64,000 nucleotides of DNA from Agrobacterium arsenijevicii (GCA_000949895.1 JWIT01000007.1:186001-250000); one strand, 5' to 3'. Shown: positions 54,377-63,912, counted from the first letter of the stretch. Notes: generated from the sequence alone by a model not told the origin. Program-made: numbers and translations.

Positions 54377-55168
54377 ATGCCTAAAGTGCTCAACTGGATT
54401 CGCGGTCGTAAACAGCCAGCCCTCCGCGATGACCGGAGGCGGCGCAGAATAGACCTTGGCGACAAGTCTCCATCTTTCCCAATTTACGCCATTGGCGACG
54501 TGCATGGCTGCCTCGATCTGCTTATGCAGGCGGAACAGAAAATCCTCGCTGATCTGGCAAGCAATCCATCCCCCGCTCTGGTGGTTCTTCTCGGCGACTA
54601 TGTCGATCGCGGCCGCGATTCCTGCGGCGTTCTCGAACATCTGCTGCAACCGCCACCGGCGCCACTGCGTCGTATCGCGCTGTGCGGCAATCACGAGCAG
54701 CTCTTCAGCGATTTCCTCGAAAACCCGCAGGACAACATGCACTGGCTGGATTTCGGCGGCCACCAGACGCTTTTGTCCTACGGGGTCGACACCAGCTATT
54801 TCATGCACAAGGGCCGCCTGCGGCTGCAGCCGTTCAAGGATGCGCTCATCGGCGCGATCCCGCAGGCCCATCGCCAGCTTCTAATCAGCCTGCCGATCTA
54901 CGTCCGTATCGGACCCTATTTTTTCGTGCATGCCGGCCTGAGACCGGGGCTGCCGCTTGAGGCACAGACCGATGAGGACATGCTGTGGATCAGGGAACCC
55001 TTCCTGTCGGAAGGCGCAGGGCTGGACCTCTTTGTCATCCACGGCCATACGCCGGCACCGGAACCGCAGACCGGCCCGCAACGGATCGGTATCGACACCG
55101 GCGCCGTTACGACGGGCAGGCTTACGATTTTGAAGCTCACGGATGCGGGGCCGCAACTTATCGCCTGA
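54377..55168 (+). CDS. Serine/threonine protein phosphatase (PPP metallophosphoesterase)
   Basis: A 263-residue cytoplasmic phosphatase. The metallophosphoesterase motifs run in order: G-D-V-H-G-C (about residue 36), G-D-Y-V-D-R-G, G-N-H-E-Q, then H-G-H-T-P near the C-terminus. This set binds two metal ions and is shared with the PrpA/B and lambda phosphatases. Substrates are unknown. A basic N-terminus of about 25 residues precedes the domain. It is a single gene, 242 bases after the protease, and converges on the glycan operon. Confidence 0.88.
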   Translation: MPKVLNWIRGRKQPALRDDRRRRRIDLGDKSPSFPIYAIGDVHGCLDLLMQAEQKILADLASNPSPALVVLLGDYVDRGRDSCGVLEHLLQPPPAPLRRIALCGNHEQLFSDFLENPQDNMHWLDFGGHQTLLSYGVDTSYFMHKGRLRLQPFKDALIGAIPQAHRQLLISLPIYVRIGPYFFVHAGLRPGLPLEAQTDEDMLWIREPFLSEGAGLDLFVIHGHTPAPEPQTGPQRIGIDTGAVTTGRLTILKLTDAGPQLIA

Positions 55169-55222
55169 TGGCGAACCGTCATTAGGTCAGGTTACACCAG
55201 CCAACAGCACCACAATCGCGAT

Positions 55223-56440
55223 TTATTTGCCCTTCAGAATATTGCCGAGCACTGCCATTTGCCGGCGGTTCCATTCGGCAGCATCGCCAAACGCCCTGTT
55301 TCCCAATTCCTGCCGCTGCTCCCGGCTGGAAGAGAGCCATACAATGGCATTGGCAAAAGCCTGATGATCGTCGTCTTCAACGACGACCACACCGCCGCGA
55401 TATTGTTCCGAAAGCCCCCTCACGCCCGTCTGCGTGCTCACCGTGGGGACACCGGCAGCCAGGGCATCAAGCAGTTTTATGTTGATGCCCGTGCCAAGCG
55501 TGATGGGATTGATCGAGAGCGGCGCGCGCGTGAACGCATCCTTCAGGTTGTCCACCCGGCCGAGCTTGAGAACGCCCTCCCGGTCCTCGATCTTGCCGCA
55601 TATGCCGCCTGCCAGCACCAGGCGGATGTGTGGACGGGCCGCCCTGACCGAAGGCAGGACATTGTGAAGGAAACTGTTGAGGGAAATGACGTTTGCGTCG
55701 TTGCCGGAGCCGAGAAACAGAAAGTCATCCGACCCGAAGTCTTCCACTTGCTGGCCCAGATCCAGAATGTGGCTCACCGTTTCAACCACCGGCGGCTCTC
55801 CAGCCAACCGCTGCTTGAACACAAGCTCCTCTTCCTCCTGTATGGCGACAACGACGTCGGCACGGCGAAATGCCCGGCATTCCACGTCCGGCGGCACCGA
55901 GAACCAGTATCCGTATTTGTTGGCGGTATTCACGAACGCCTTGTGACGATCGGCGAAGGAATCGTGGGTGTCGAGAATGCGAAGCACATCGTCCGGCAGC
56001 CCGAGGAAAGCCCTAGAATGAAAGGCATATTCGACGATCACGGCGTCGATCCCCAGCCTGCGCTGAATATCCCTGATGTACCGGCCTATTTCCGGATAAT
56101 AGAACTCATCGAGATGGTTGTAGAAACCACTGTCGCGGCCAAGAAGCCGGTGAACTTTCCGAAAGGTTCGAAATGCGGTCAATCCGACCTCGAACCTGAA
56201 GTCATTCATGAGCCGCGCTGCAAACCCGCGGGGTTCCCGGGATACGAAATGCATGTGCCCAGTCCCGAACTCGGCTTCATGGGCCGCGGGATCGAAATCG
56301 GCTATCATCGGGGTATCGACATAAACGAAATGCACTTCATGCCCGAGGCTACGCACGGCACGCGTCAGCTGGAGAATCTTGTTCCGCGCACCCTCGTTGG
56401 CAGGAACAGCAGGGAAGAGTGAAACAAAAGCGACTCTCAT
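55223..56440 (-). CDS. GT4-type glycosyltransferase
   Basis: A 405-residue GT-B glycosyltransferase. It opens with V-A-F-V-S-L-F-P-A-V-P-A-N-E-G-A-R, where the usual glycine loop is replaced by N-E-G-A, and its C-terminal half has G-T-G-I-N-I-K-L-L-D-A-L-A-A-G-V-P-T-V-S-T, the GT4 donor-binding region, including E/K-L-L-D-A-L-A. Donor and acceptor sugars cannot be told. ATG 56440 is nine bases after the pyruvyl-transferase-like gene's stop, and it is the last gene of the leftward operon. Confidence 0.85.
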   Translation of the reverse strand: MRVAFVSLFPAVPANEGARNKILQLTRAVRSLGHEVHFVYVDTPMIADFDPAAHEAEFGTGHMHFVSREPRGFAARLMNDFRFEVGLTAFRTFRKVHRLLGRDSGFYNHLDEFYYPEIGRYIRDIQRRLGIDAVIVEYAFHSRAFLGLPDDVLRILDTHDSFADRHKAFVNTANKYGYWFSVPPDVECRAFRRADVVVAIQEEEELVFKQRLAGEPPVVETVSHILDLGQQVEDFGSDDFLFLGSGNDANVISLNSFLHNVLPSVRAARPHIRLVLAGGICGKIEDREGVLKLGRVDNLKDAFTRAPLSINPITLGTGINIKLLDALAAGVPTVSTQTGVRGLSEQYRGGVVVVEDDDHQAFANAIVWLSSSREQRQELGNRAFGDAAEWNRRQMAVLGNILKGK

Positions 56441-56449
56441 GAAAATGAC

Positions 56450-57775
56450 TCAAGACTGTTTGGCAAAGGTCTCGAACACCTGAAAATTCCTTTTGGAAAG
56501 GTCGAGAATTTCGGGCAGCTTTTTCCCGACCTTTTCGCGAATCTCATCGGCCTGGTCGACGAAATTGATCAAGGCATTCTTGATGCCATCTTCCGTCTGG
56601 AACTTGGAAGGTGAAAGCAGCTCGGATCCCGAAAGACCAAAATGCTGGTAAAGCCCTTCGAACTTGCCCTGATAGGCGATGCATATGACCGGAACGCCCT
56701 TGCCGAGTGCGGCAATCGCAAGATGCATGCGCCCGCTGACGAGGCCATCGAGTTTACCTGCGACTCCTTTCAGAACCGGGGCTGGCCATCTGCCATCCAG
56801 ATATCGAACCCTGTCCGTCTGCGAAGACGGGGTAAGCTCGGTAATGGCTTTGAGGCACGCCTGATCGCCCACGTCTTTCCGGTAGTCGTGCGGAATGACC
56901 AGCCAGCAAACGGGTCTTGCGTCGGCCACAAACTCCAGCGCTTCCGCTCCGCGCCTGATGATCGCCGCGATCTGCGCACTATCCGCATTCTTGAACAGCA
57001 TGGGATGCAGGTTGAAGCCCATAACCCTGTATCCCTCGGCGCGCTTGCGCGCGATCCACGAGGTCGTGTCCTCATCGGGCTCCGATGGAACAAGGCTGAA
57101 TGCGGAATCGGAAACCAGCGCCGCCTTGGCAGTGGCAAAAGCTTCCAGACGCCCAAGGGAAACGACATCACGCACGTTGAGCGACACGCCCGGATGAAGC
57201 GAGCTGTAGAACTTCGCCAGAGCGGGATGCGGCGTTTCGTTGAAACTGAAACCGAGGATGACGTTCTTGATGCCAGCGGCGGCGGCGAGATCTGCGCTTG
57301 CCAGAAGTTTTGCGCTGACCAGCGGATGATAATACCCATCCATCACGTCAGCGCCGACAACGACGATGCAGTCGTATTTCCGCACCGCGAATAGCTGAGC
57401 CAGCGCTTGGATAAAGTCAGGTTTGCCAAAGATGTCGACGGGAGCAAAACCCCGCTGATGCGCGGCATCGCCGAAATTCATTCCGTCAACGAGGATGTCT
57501 ATCTCGACCTCGGGATTGCGTGCGCGGGCATTCTGCACGGTCGCCGTGATCATGGCGTCATCGCCGGCCGAACCGAACAGGGTGATGGGATCACCGGCCA
57601 CGATCAAAAGCCGGTTCAGCCGATCTCCGACATTGATCGGCCTGATGCTGCGCTTCAGCGCCTGCAGATCAACAAAGAGTTTCTGAACCGCATTATCGAG
57701 GTTCCGCTGCTCGTTATATGCCACCAGCTTCCGACGCAGTGGTGCGGGCAGTATTTTTTTCACGAGCTTGCGCAT
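56450..57775 (-). CDS. Polysaccharide pyruvyl transferase family protein
   Basis: A 441-residue protein of the CsaB/ExoV-type family that adds pyruvate ketals to sugars from phosphoenolpyruvate. It shows G-S-A-G-D-D-A-M-I near the start (the N-x-G-D-x-A-like motif), L-D-G-L-V-S-G-R-M-H-L-A-I-A-A-L-G-K-G-V-P in the C-terminal half with the conserved S-G-R-M-H, and a final F-G-L-S-G. A ~55-residue basic/coiled N-terminus precedes the domain. Its start overlaps the flippase stop by 16 bases. Some family members have other roles, so pyruvylation is the likeliest but not the only reading. Confidence 0.85.
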   Translation of the reverse strand: MRKLVKKILPAPLRRKLVAYNEQRNLDNAVQKLFVDLQALKRSIRPINVGDRLNRLLIVAGDPITLFGSAGDDAMITATVQNARARNPEVEIDILVDGMNFGDAAHQRGFAPVDIFGKPDFIQALAQLFAVRKYDCIVVVGADVMDGYYHPLVSAKLLASADLAAAAGIKNVILGFSFNETPHPALAKFYSSLHPGVSLNVRDVVSLGRLEAFATAKAALVSDSAFSLVPSEPDEDTTSWIARKRAEGYRVMGFNLHPMLFKNADSAQIAAIIRRGAEALEFVADARPVCWLVIPHDYRKDVGDQACLKAITELTPSSQTDRVRYLDGRWPAPVLKGVAGKLDGLVSGRMHLAIAALGKGVPVICIAYQGKFEGLYQHFGLSGSELLSPSKFQTEDGIKNALINFVDQADEIREKVGKKLPEILDLSKRNFQVFETFAKQS

Positions 57776-59247
57776 TTTCGTTCCTTTCGAGAAATGATTT
57801 TGCTCATGACGAGCGCGATGGCGGACCGGGCCTCGTTCCTCGCGGTCAGAGCCAAAAGCAGGAGATATGCGACGCCGAACATGCAGCCAAGCAGGATGCC
57901 GGTTACGAGGTCGCCCGCACCCAGCATTTTCACCTCAGGCCGCATCCACTGAACGAGCAGAAAGCAGAGGCCGCTGGAACCAAAGCTCGGCAAAAGCAGG
58001 AGGAATATCCTCCAGAGCTTGATGCCGAGTTCGCGGGCGATGAAGTAGAATGTGAAAGGCGTGGAGGTGAGCTGCCCGAAGACAAACACGATGACGATTT
58101 CCCGGATGTTTTCTGTCGGGACGAACAATATCAACAGGATGGTCGAGATTGCCTTGACCGTGCCCGCAATCAGCACCCTGTCCGGCCTGCCACGCGCGGA
58201 AAGGAAAGGGCCGTTTTGAAACTGGACACATTGCAACGCACCCAGGAGAAGCAGCGGCCGTGCAATCTCGTCGGCCCCCTGCCAGTGAGCGCCGAACAGG
58301 ACATTGCAGATCTCCGGCGCCAATGCCGCCGAGAGCACGAAGATCGGCGTCGAAAAGATCGCCGACATCGTGATCGACTGCTTGTAAAGTTCCGCCATGC
58401 GCTCGCGCTCATGCGATATCCGAGACAATACAGTCAGGGAGACATCGTAAAGCGCCGCCTGGAGCAGCTGCATGAGAAGTTGATAAAGCCTGCTGCCTAC
58501 GGTGTAGAGCCCAAAAAGGGCGACGCCGTAACGCCCGAGGATCATGACGTCTATCAGGCGGGTGGCGCCAAAATCCACGATGCGCAAACCGAGAGCCGAC
58601 GAGCCGAAGCGGAGCAATTCAAAAAAAGTGCCGGGCTTGAGCGTGGTTCCCGGAAGCCAGTGCGGTTTGCGCCAGAGCCAGACCAGCGTGACGACGGTCG
58701 CAACATAAGTCTGAACGACGAGGCTCCAGACGCCGAGGCCCATGATGGCGAAAGCAATCGCCACGGCACCGCCGATGATATTGGAAATGAAGGTTCGGAT
58801 TGCCAGCGGCTTGAAGGCGAGTGCGCGCCGGTAATTGACCTCCTGAAAAAGCGAAGCGGTGTTCAGCGGCAGCAATATGCAGATTGCCACGATGATCGGC
58901 GCCAGCCCTTCCACCTCGAACCAGCTTTCAAGTCTCGGTGACAGCAGGCAAACCACGATGACAAACACCGTCGCCAGCGCAACCGACACGTAGAACGGCA
59001 GATTGACGTCGCTTGGCTCCAGATTGCGTTTCTGCACGATCGCATCGGCAAAGCCGAACTCCGACAGCATCTGGATGAGCATCAGAACCAGGCCCGCCGT
59101 AGCGACCATGCCATAGTCGGTTGGGCTGAGGAAACGGGCGAGGACGATGAAAAGAATGGAGGTAAAAAGCTTTCCACCCCAGTTCTGGACGATGGACCAG
59201 AAAACGCCCGTTATCGCGGCGTTGCCTATCGAACTTTGCTCCACCAT
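57760..59247 (-). CDS. Polysaccharide/lipopolysaccharide flippase (PST family)
   Basis: A 495-residue membrane protein with about 14 helices. The first helix region (G-V-F-W-S-I-V-Q-N-W-G-G-K-L-F-T, then A-R-F-L-S-P-T-D-Y-G-M-V-A) has the A-R-x-L-x-P-x-x-Y-G signature of the ExoT/WzxC branch. It would flip a lipid-linked oligosaccharide made by the neighbouring enzymes. The ATG 59247 was chosen rather than TTG 59250. It lies 161 bases downstream of the GT4 gene at 59409. It is of a different subtype from the flippase at 47613. Confidence 0.88.
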   Translation of the reverse strand: MVEQSSIGNAAITGVFWSIVQNWGGKLFTSILFIVLARFLSPTDYGMVATAGLVLMLIQMLSEFGFADAIVQKRNLEPSDVNLPFYVSVALATVFVIVVCLLSPRLESWFEVEGLAPIIVAICILLPLNTASLFQEVNYRRALAFKPLAIRTFISNIIGGAVAIAFAIMGLGVWSLVVQTYVATVVTLVWLWRKPHWLPGTTLKPGTFFELLRFGSSALGLRIVDFGATRLIDVMILGRYGVALFGLYTVGSRLYQLLMQLLQAALYDVSLTVLSRISHERERMAELYKQSITMSAIFSTPIFVLSAALAPEICNVLFGAHWQGADEIARPLLLLGALQCVQFQNGPFLSARGRPDRVLIAGTVKAISTILLILFVPTENIREIVIVFVFGQLTSTPFTFYFIARELGIKLWRIFLLLLPSFGSSGLCFLLVQWMRPEVKMLGAGDLVTGILLGCMFGVAYLLLLALTARNEARSAIALVMSKIISRKERKCASS

Positions 59248-59408
59248 CAACCCGCCGCCTGCAAAGCCGGCCGTGACAGCGCGACAACCGCAGCGGCCAG
59301 AAAACCATCGAAGCCCAGCATAGGGAACCGGACTATGCCGATATTGCTTTCTACCATGTGCTCTTTCCTTAGAAGAATCGCTTGCAACGGACCCGGTCCG
59401 TTACCGGT

Positions 59409-60644
59409 CTAAGATGCGCGTAAGGTTCGGCCTTCCCTGCTTTTCGCCAGCACGTCCTCGTAGAGCTTCACATAATTTTCACCCACCCGGCGCGAGGTGG
59501 ACTCCTCGACGATGTTTCCGAAATCGGCCTCCGTCGGCAATTGCTCGCGCGAAAGCGTCAGCACCCGGCGGATGCGCGCGGCAAGGTCCGTGGCGTTGCC
59601 CGGTTCGAACAGCCAGTCGTGGTTGGTCTCGCCGATCAGTTCAGGAATGCCGCCGGAGGCTGCGCCGATGACTGGCACGCCCATGGCATAGGCCTCATAG
59701 ATCGTGCGCGGCGAAGGTTCGGCCCAGAAGGAGGGAACGATGAGCACGTCGATCTCTTCGAAGAATTCCTTCGGCTTCGCCCAGCCGACAAACTCGATCG
59801 GCAGGTCACCGGCCTGGGCCTTGAAGCGCTCGATGGAATCGTCCATCGCGTGGCCGGCGACCAGACAGCGCCAGTTGCCATGGCCGATTTCTCTGAACGC
59901 ATCGACCATGTTGCCGACGCCCTTTTCCGTGTTGATGCGGCCGATATAACCGAAGGTCATCGGCTTGCCGGTCCGGTCGATCTGCCTGCGAGCAACCGGA
60001 TCGCCTTCCGGAACCGTGCAGGAATAAAAGATCACACGGCGCATGCTTTCCGGGAGGTGATGGAAAAGCCCGTGATCGACATGGGTTTTAAGGATTTCCG
60101 TGCCGACGCTTGCGACCGCGCCGATGTAACGCTGCGTGAATTTCTTGGTGAAATTCACCACCTGACAGCCGAGATGGATGTGTTCGCAGGGCTTGCCGCC
60201 CTTGAACATCGCGGCGTTACCGCACAGGAGATCATATTCGCAAATCGTGTGGACGATCGGAATGTTGCGCTTGTGCGCCGCGCGCCACACCAGCGTCGTC
60301 ACGTCCAGCAGCGAATGGGTGTTGAGAACATCCGGCTTGAAATCGTCAAGAACGGCTTCGAACTGCTTCTCGACGTTGAAATTCCATTGCTGCCTGATCT
60401 TCTGCATACGCCTTTGCTGCGGCGTATATTGCGGCCAGTCCTCAAGCCAGAAATCATTATTGTGGAACATGCGGTAAACGCTGACGCCGTTGCGCACCGT
60501 TTTGGGTTCGGCCTGCCGCTCTATGCAGGCAGCACCGACCTCATGTCCCATGGAGACGAGTTCCTCGGCGAGATGTTCGACCGAGCGTTCGCATCCACCA
60601 ACGATATGCGGCGGATAAAGGCTGCTGAGATGGAGAATTCGCAT
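59409..60644 (-). CDS. GT4-type glycosyltransferase
   Basis: A 411-residue GT-B enzyme with a clear GT4 pattern: H-L-S-S-L-Y-P-P-H-I-V-G-G-C-E-R at the N-terminus (the G-G-x-E acceptor loop), G-Y-I-G-R-I-N-T-E-K-G-V at the start of the C-terminal domain, and P-S-F-W-A-E-P-S-P-R-T-I-Y-E-A-Y-A-M-G-V-P-V-I in the EX7E region. It is the first gene of the leftward glycan operon, preceded by an AT-rich promoter region with a CCCGAA/TTCGGG palindrome. Confidence 0.9.
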   Translation of the reverse strand: MRILHLSSLYPPHIVGGCERSVEHLAEELVSMGHEVGAACIERQAEPKTVRNGVSVYRMFHNNDFWLEDWPQYTPQQRRMQKIRQQWNFNVEKQFEAVLDDFKPDVLNTHSLLDVTTLVWRAAHKRNIPIVHTICEYDLLCGNAAMFKGGKPCEHIHLGCQVVNFTKKFTQRYIGAVASVGTEILKTHVDHGLFHHLPESMRRVIFYSCTVPEGDPVARRQIDRTGKPMTFGYIGRINTEKGVGNMVDAFREIGHGNWRCLVAGHAMDDSIERFKAQAGDLPIEFVGWAKPKEFFEEIDVLIVPSFWAEPSPRTIYEAYAMGVPVIGAASGGIPELIGETNHDWLFEPGNATDLAARIRRVLTLSREQLPTEADFGNIVEESTSRRVGENYVKLYEDVLAKSREGRTLRAS

Positions 60645-61136
60645 ACGGATACGCTCTATTTCCTTATCGAAAATTTATGACTTCCGCCGGACCTCGCCCA
60701 TGTTCCCGAACATTCGGGGACCAATGAGACATGTGCAAAAAACACAAAAGCCGGAGCAGATTTAACGCTTGAAAATATGAATAACCAAAAATCCACTTTC
60801 AAAAAGCACGGGAATTGACGCCATTTCAAGTGCTTTTTTTCGCGGCGCGACAAAAGTCATCCCGTGTTGCGAAAAGAACCGGTCCCGTGTTACCTTCATT
60901 CCCATATAGAAAAATGTCCGGGCCGAGGCGGTGAATTCCGTTCCGCCTGCGCAATAATATTACTGCTTTATATATTTATTCTATTTCAGAAACATGGATT
61001 TGATGGCGAGCGATGATGCCAAAAAACTTCCAGGACAATCTGACCTATTGAGAGGCGTTGCCGCCGTTTAAAAAACGGTGCCGTCCATATGATCGCGGCT
61101 GCTTTACACGCGCGCCGGAACGACCAGGAGACGCAG
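60645..61136. other. 492-base AT-rich divergent spacer
   Basis: It separates the leftward glycan operon from the rightward exported glycosidase-like gene. It holds the palindrome CCCGAACATTCGGG (60705-60718), poly-A/T tracts around 60780-60850 and 60950-61000, and no supported gene. Both operons must take their promoters from here. AT-rich regions of this kind are typical targets for MucR/Ros-type regulators, but no site could be proven. Confidence 0.5.
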
Positions 61137-62465
61137 ATGAACGGAAAACAACCGATCACCATGGGCCACCTGACGCGGCGCGGCCTGCTTTCGGCAGCAC
61201 CTTTTGTATTGGCCGCTGCAACCAGCCTGCGCCCCGCCTCCGCGCAGGCTCAATCCGTTTTTTCAGCCGGTACGGAAGCCTTTGTGGACAGCGTGGGCGT
61301 GTGCGGCCATTTTGCCCGCACGAACGGCATCTATCCGGAAAGCTTCGAGCAGATCCTGCCTGAGCTGGAAGCCCTTGGCGTGCGCCATCTGCGTGATGAG
61401 GGGCTCATTACCGCAACAAACAACCGCAACAGTCCCGTCTTTCAGCGCCTGCGCCGGATTGTGGCGGCCGATGTTCGCCTCACCATCATCTGTTACGACA
61501 ATCTCAACCCTTACGTCTCCACGCCGCTGAACAAGATCGCGGATTTCTATGACTGGTGCGACGGCGGCATCGATCTTTTCGAGGGCAGCAACGAACCGAC
61601 GCTGACGAAAGACCCGAACAATGCGCCGCGCATTTCGGCCGAACATCAGGCAGCACTCTACGCAACGATCCGCGGGACCCCGGCCATGAGCACCGTGCCC
61701 CTTGCGGCGCCAAGCTATGTTCAGGCGAACACCGCGCTGGCGCTAAACCTGCAAAACGTATGCGACTTCGGCAATATTCATCCCTACGCCGGAATGGAAC
61801 ATCCCGAAACGACCGGACCGGGGGCGCTCTCCAAATTTGTTGCCGCCTCGGCGCATATAGCGCCCGGCCGGCCGGTGCTCGCGACCGAGATCGGCTACCA
61901 CACTTCGCTGAAACCGAGCACTTTCCATTTTCCCGTCTCCGAAGGCATCAAGGCGCGCTATATGCCGCGCACGCTCCTGTGGTCTTTCATCAGCGGCATC
62001 CGCCGGGCTTATATCTACGAACTGGTCTCCAGCTTTGCCGAGGACGAGGCAAATCCGGAATCGTCCTTCGGCCTGTTGCGCCACGATCTGAGCCGCACCC
62101 CCGCTTACGAGGCCGTTCGCGCCCTTCTTTCGCTTTGCAAGGCAAGCCGGCAAACCGGGCCGGCCGAACGCAGCCTCACTTTCCTCAATGATGATTCCGA
62201 AAGGCTGTCCCTGCGGCTGGCAAGGCCCGATGGTGCGCTGCTTGCGCCGGTGTGGCTTGGCATCAAGGGCTGGCAATGGCCGGCGCGGATCGAAAACCCG
62301 CCCGCCGAACGTGCTTCGGCCTTTTCTGTGACCGGCCCACATAGCCATGTCATTGCACACCGGTTCGGCGACGACGGTTCGGTAAGCCAGCAGACGATTG
62401 CGCCGGAAAACGGGCAATACCGGCTCTCCGTCAGCGACCAGCTCACGGTTTTGGAAGTGTTCTGA
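61137..62465 (+). CDS. Tat-exported protein with clan GH-A glycosidase-like features
   Basis: A 442-residue protein of unknown specificity. The N-terminus T-R-R-G-L-L-S-A-A-P-F-V-L-A-A-A is a twin-arginine signal, cleaved near A-S-A-Q-A. The mature part looks like a TIM barrel: L-R-D-E-G early, F-E-G-S-N-E-P with the N-E pair at 152-153 (acid/base), H-P-Y at 215-217, and L-A-T-E-I-G-Y-H with glutamate 251 (candidate nucleophile). These are clan GH-A marks. A C-terminal beta domain follows from about 370. CAGGAG precedes ATG 61137. By position it may cut or remodel the polysaccharide made across the spacer. Confidence 0.7.
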   Translation: MNGKQPITMGHLTRRGLLSAAPFVLAAATSLRPASAQAQSVFSAGTEAFVDSVGVCGHFARTNGIYPESFEQILPELEALGVRHLRDEGLITATNNRNSPVFQRLRRIVAADVRLTIICYDNLNPYVSTPLNKIADFYDWCDGGIDLFEGSNEPTLTKDPNNAPRISAEHQAALYATIRGTPAMSTVPLAAPSYVQANTALALNLQNVCDFGNIHPYAGMEHPETTGPGALSKFVAASAHIAPGRPVLATEIGYHTSLKPSTFHFPVSEGIKARYMPRTLLWSFISGIRRAYIYELVSSFAEDEANPESSFGLLRHDLSRTPAYEAVRALLSLCKASRQTGPAERSLTFLNDDSERLSLRLARPDGALLAPVWLGIKGWQWPARIENPPAERASAFSVTGPHSHVIAHRFGDDGSVSQQTIAPENGQYRLSVSDQLTVLEVF

Positions 62466-62605
62466 ATGGCATGCGGGCGAAAACTCCCGGCCGGCAAATT
62501 TTGTATATCGTGTCGGCCTATTGCATGATAGCTTTCTGAAATAGACGGCTTTTGCTCGCGGGTGCGAGCGCAAAATATTACTGTATAAATTTTTTCTTTT
62601 TATAG

Positions 62606-63724
62606 ATGATGATGATGCAAAAAATTGAAAAAGCGCCCGTTTCCGGGGCGCAGCGTCTCGATATCGTTCAGATGATGCGTGCCTTGGCGGCAATCATGAT
62701 TGTTGCGCTGCACGCGCAGGTGAACTGGGAGTTTTCGCTCGTCCCCCTCCATCTCCTGAGGCTCGGCGCGGGTGTAGACCTGTTTTTCGTCATTTCCGGT
62801 TTCGTCATCGTTTATGCCTCCCGGCCGTATTTTGCGGCTGAGGGTGGGCGTTCGGCCTTTCTTGTGCGCCGGCTTCTCCGCATCCTTCCGCTTTACTGGT
62901 TCGTGCTCACCATGCGGCTGGCAATGGCAGCCGTTGCCGTTCTTCTCACCGCCAAGGCCTTCCCGTCCTTGCAGGCCGTCCTGACGTCCTATCTTTTCAT
63001 TCCCTATGACAGCATGGGTTATGGCGACGCCTATCCATTTCCGATCATCGATCTGGGCTGGACGCTGAATTACGAGATGTTCTTTTATGTCGTATTCGCG
63101 GTTTTCATCTTCCTGCCGCTGGAACGCGCCGTTCTGACAACAGCGACTGTCCTGCTCGCCGCCGTTCTGATCGGCTCCACCTTCAATCTCGCTTTGCCAT
63201 TCAGCTTCTGGTTTCAACCGATCATTCTCGAATTCGTCGCGGGAATGTTGCTTGCGGTGCTTTTCCTGCGCGGCGTGCGCCTGCCGCCCTTGCTGGGAAT
63301 TGCGGTGGCCCTTTGCGGCGTGGCGATCTGGACGCTCATCGATCTGAAACGGTTCGAATTCCAATGTAATCCGGGCTGTTATTCCTATACCCGACTGCTC
63401 GTTTTTGGTGGTGGCGCGATTTTCCTGATGGCCGCGGCAACCTTGACCAGAGGCATCTCCCTACCCCGTTTCGCGCAACCGCTGGCGAAGCTTGGCGATT
63501 CTTCCTACGCGCTTTACCTGCTGCATCCGTTCATTTTCCGTGGATTTTTGGTTGCTTCCGGTGGCATCACCTGGCCGCAGGAGTGGAAAAACGTCGTCTA
63601 TCTCGTCATCGTCGCCAGCACCATCACCATCGCTCACGCATTTCACCGCCTCGTCGAAATGCCGGCGACAGCGTGGCTTCGTGACCGGCTGATAACACCC
63701 CGGCGGAAAGTCGCCGTTTCGTGA
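62606..63724 (+). CDS. Acyltransferase-3 family membrane protein, ExoZ-like
   Basis: A 372-residue integral membrane protein with about ten helices. R-L-D-I-V-Q-M-M-R-A-L-A-A-I-M-I-V-A-L-H-A with the conserved histidine, then G-V-D-L-F-F-V-I-S-G-F-V-I-V-Y, is the acyltransferase-3 signature seen in ExoZ, which acetylates succinoglycan. Four successive ATG codons (62606, 62609, 62612, 62615) leave the exact start open. No obvious ribosome site precedes them. It follows the exported glycosidase-like gene by 140 AT-rich bases. Confidence 0.85.
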   Translation: MMMMQKIEKAPVSGAQRLDIVQMMRALAAIMIVALHAQVNWEFSLVPLHLLRLGAGVDLFFVISGFVIVYASRPYFAAEGGRSAFLVRRLLRILPLYWFVLTMRLAMAAVAVLLTAKAFPSLQAVLTSYLFIPYDSMGYGDAYPFPIIDLGWTLNYEMFFYVVFAVFIFLPLERAVLTTATVLLAAVLIGSTFNLALPFSFWFQPIILEFVAGMLLAVLFLRGVRLPPLLGIAVALCGVAIWTLIDLKRFEFQCNPGCYSYTRLLVFGGGAIFLMAAATLTRGISLPRFAQPLAKLGDSSYALYLLHPFIFRGFLVASGGITWPQEWKNVVYLVIVASTITIAHAFHRLVEMPATAWLRDRLITPRRKVAVS

Positions 63725-63912
63725 CGCCAAGGTGGAAAATTCCGCAGGTTTGGCTGTTAAGTATACCGAAAAGTTCCGTTCACAACGTTATTTTAACACT
63801 TGATCGTTTGCTTAGGCTGTGCGATTTAAAAGAAAATTTTAGATGTTGGATAACCATATTCAGCATTTCAGCGTACTTAAAATCGTATTTTTTAAAAATT
63901 TGGAGAGTCGTG

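Noticed and set aside
62554..62569. 6-bp hairpin GCTCGC/GCGAGC after the exported glycosidase-like gene
   Set aside because: Possible weak terminator, but followed by A-rich rather than T-rich sequence.
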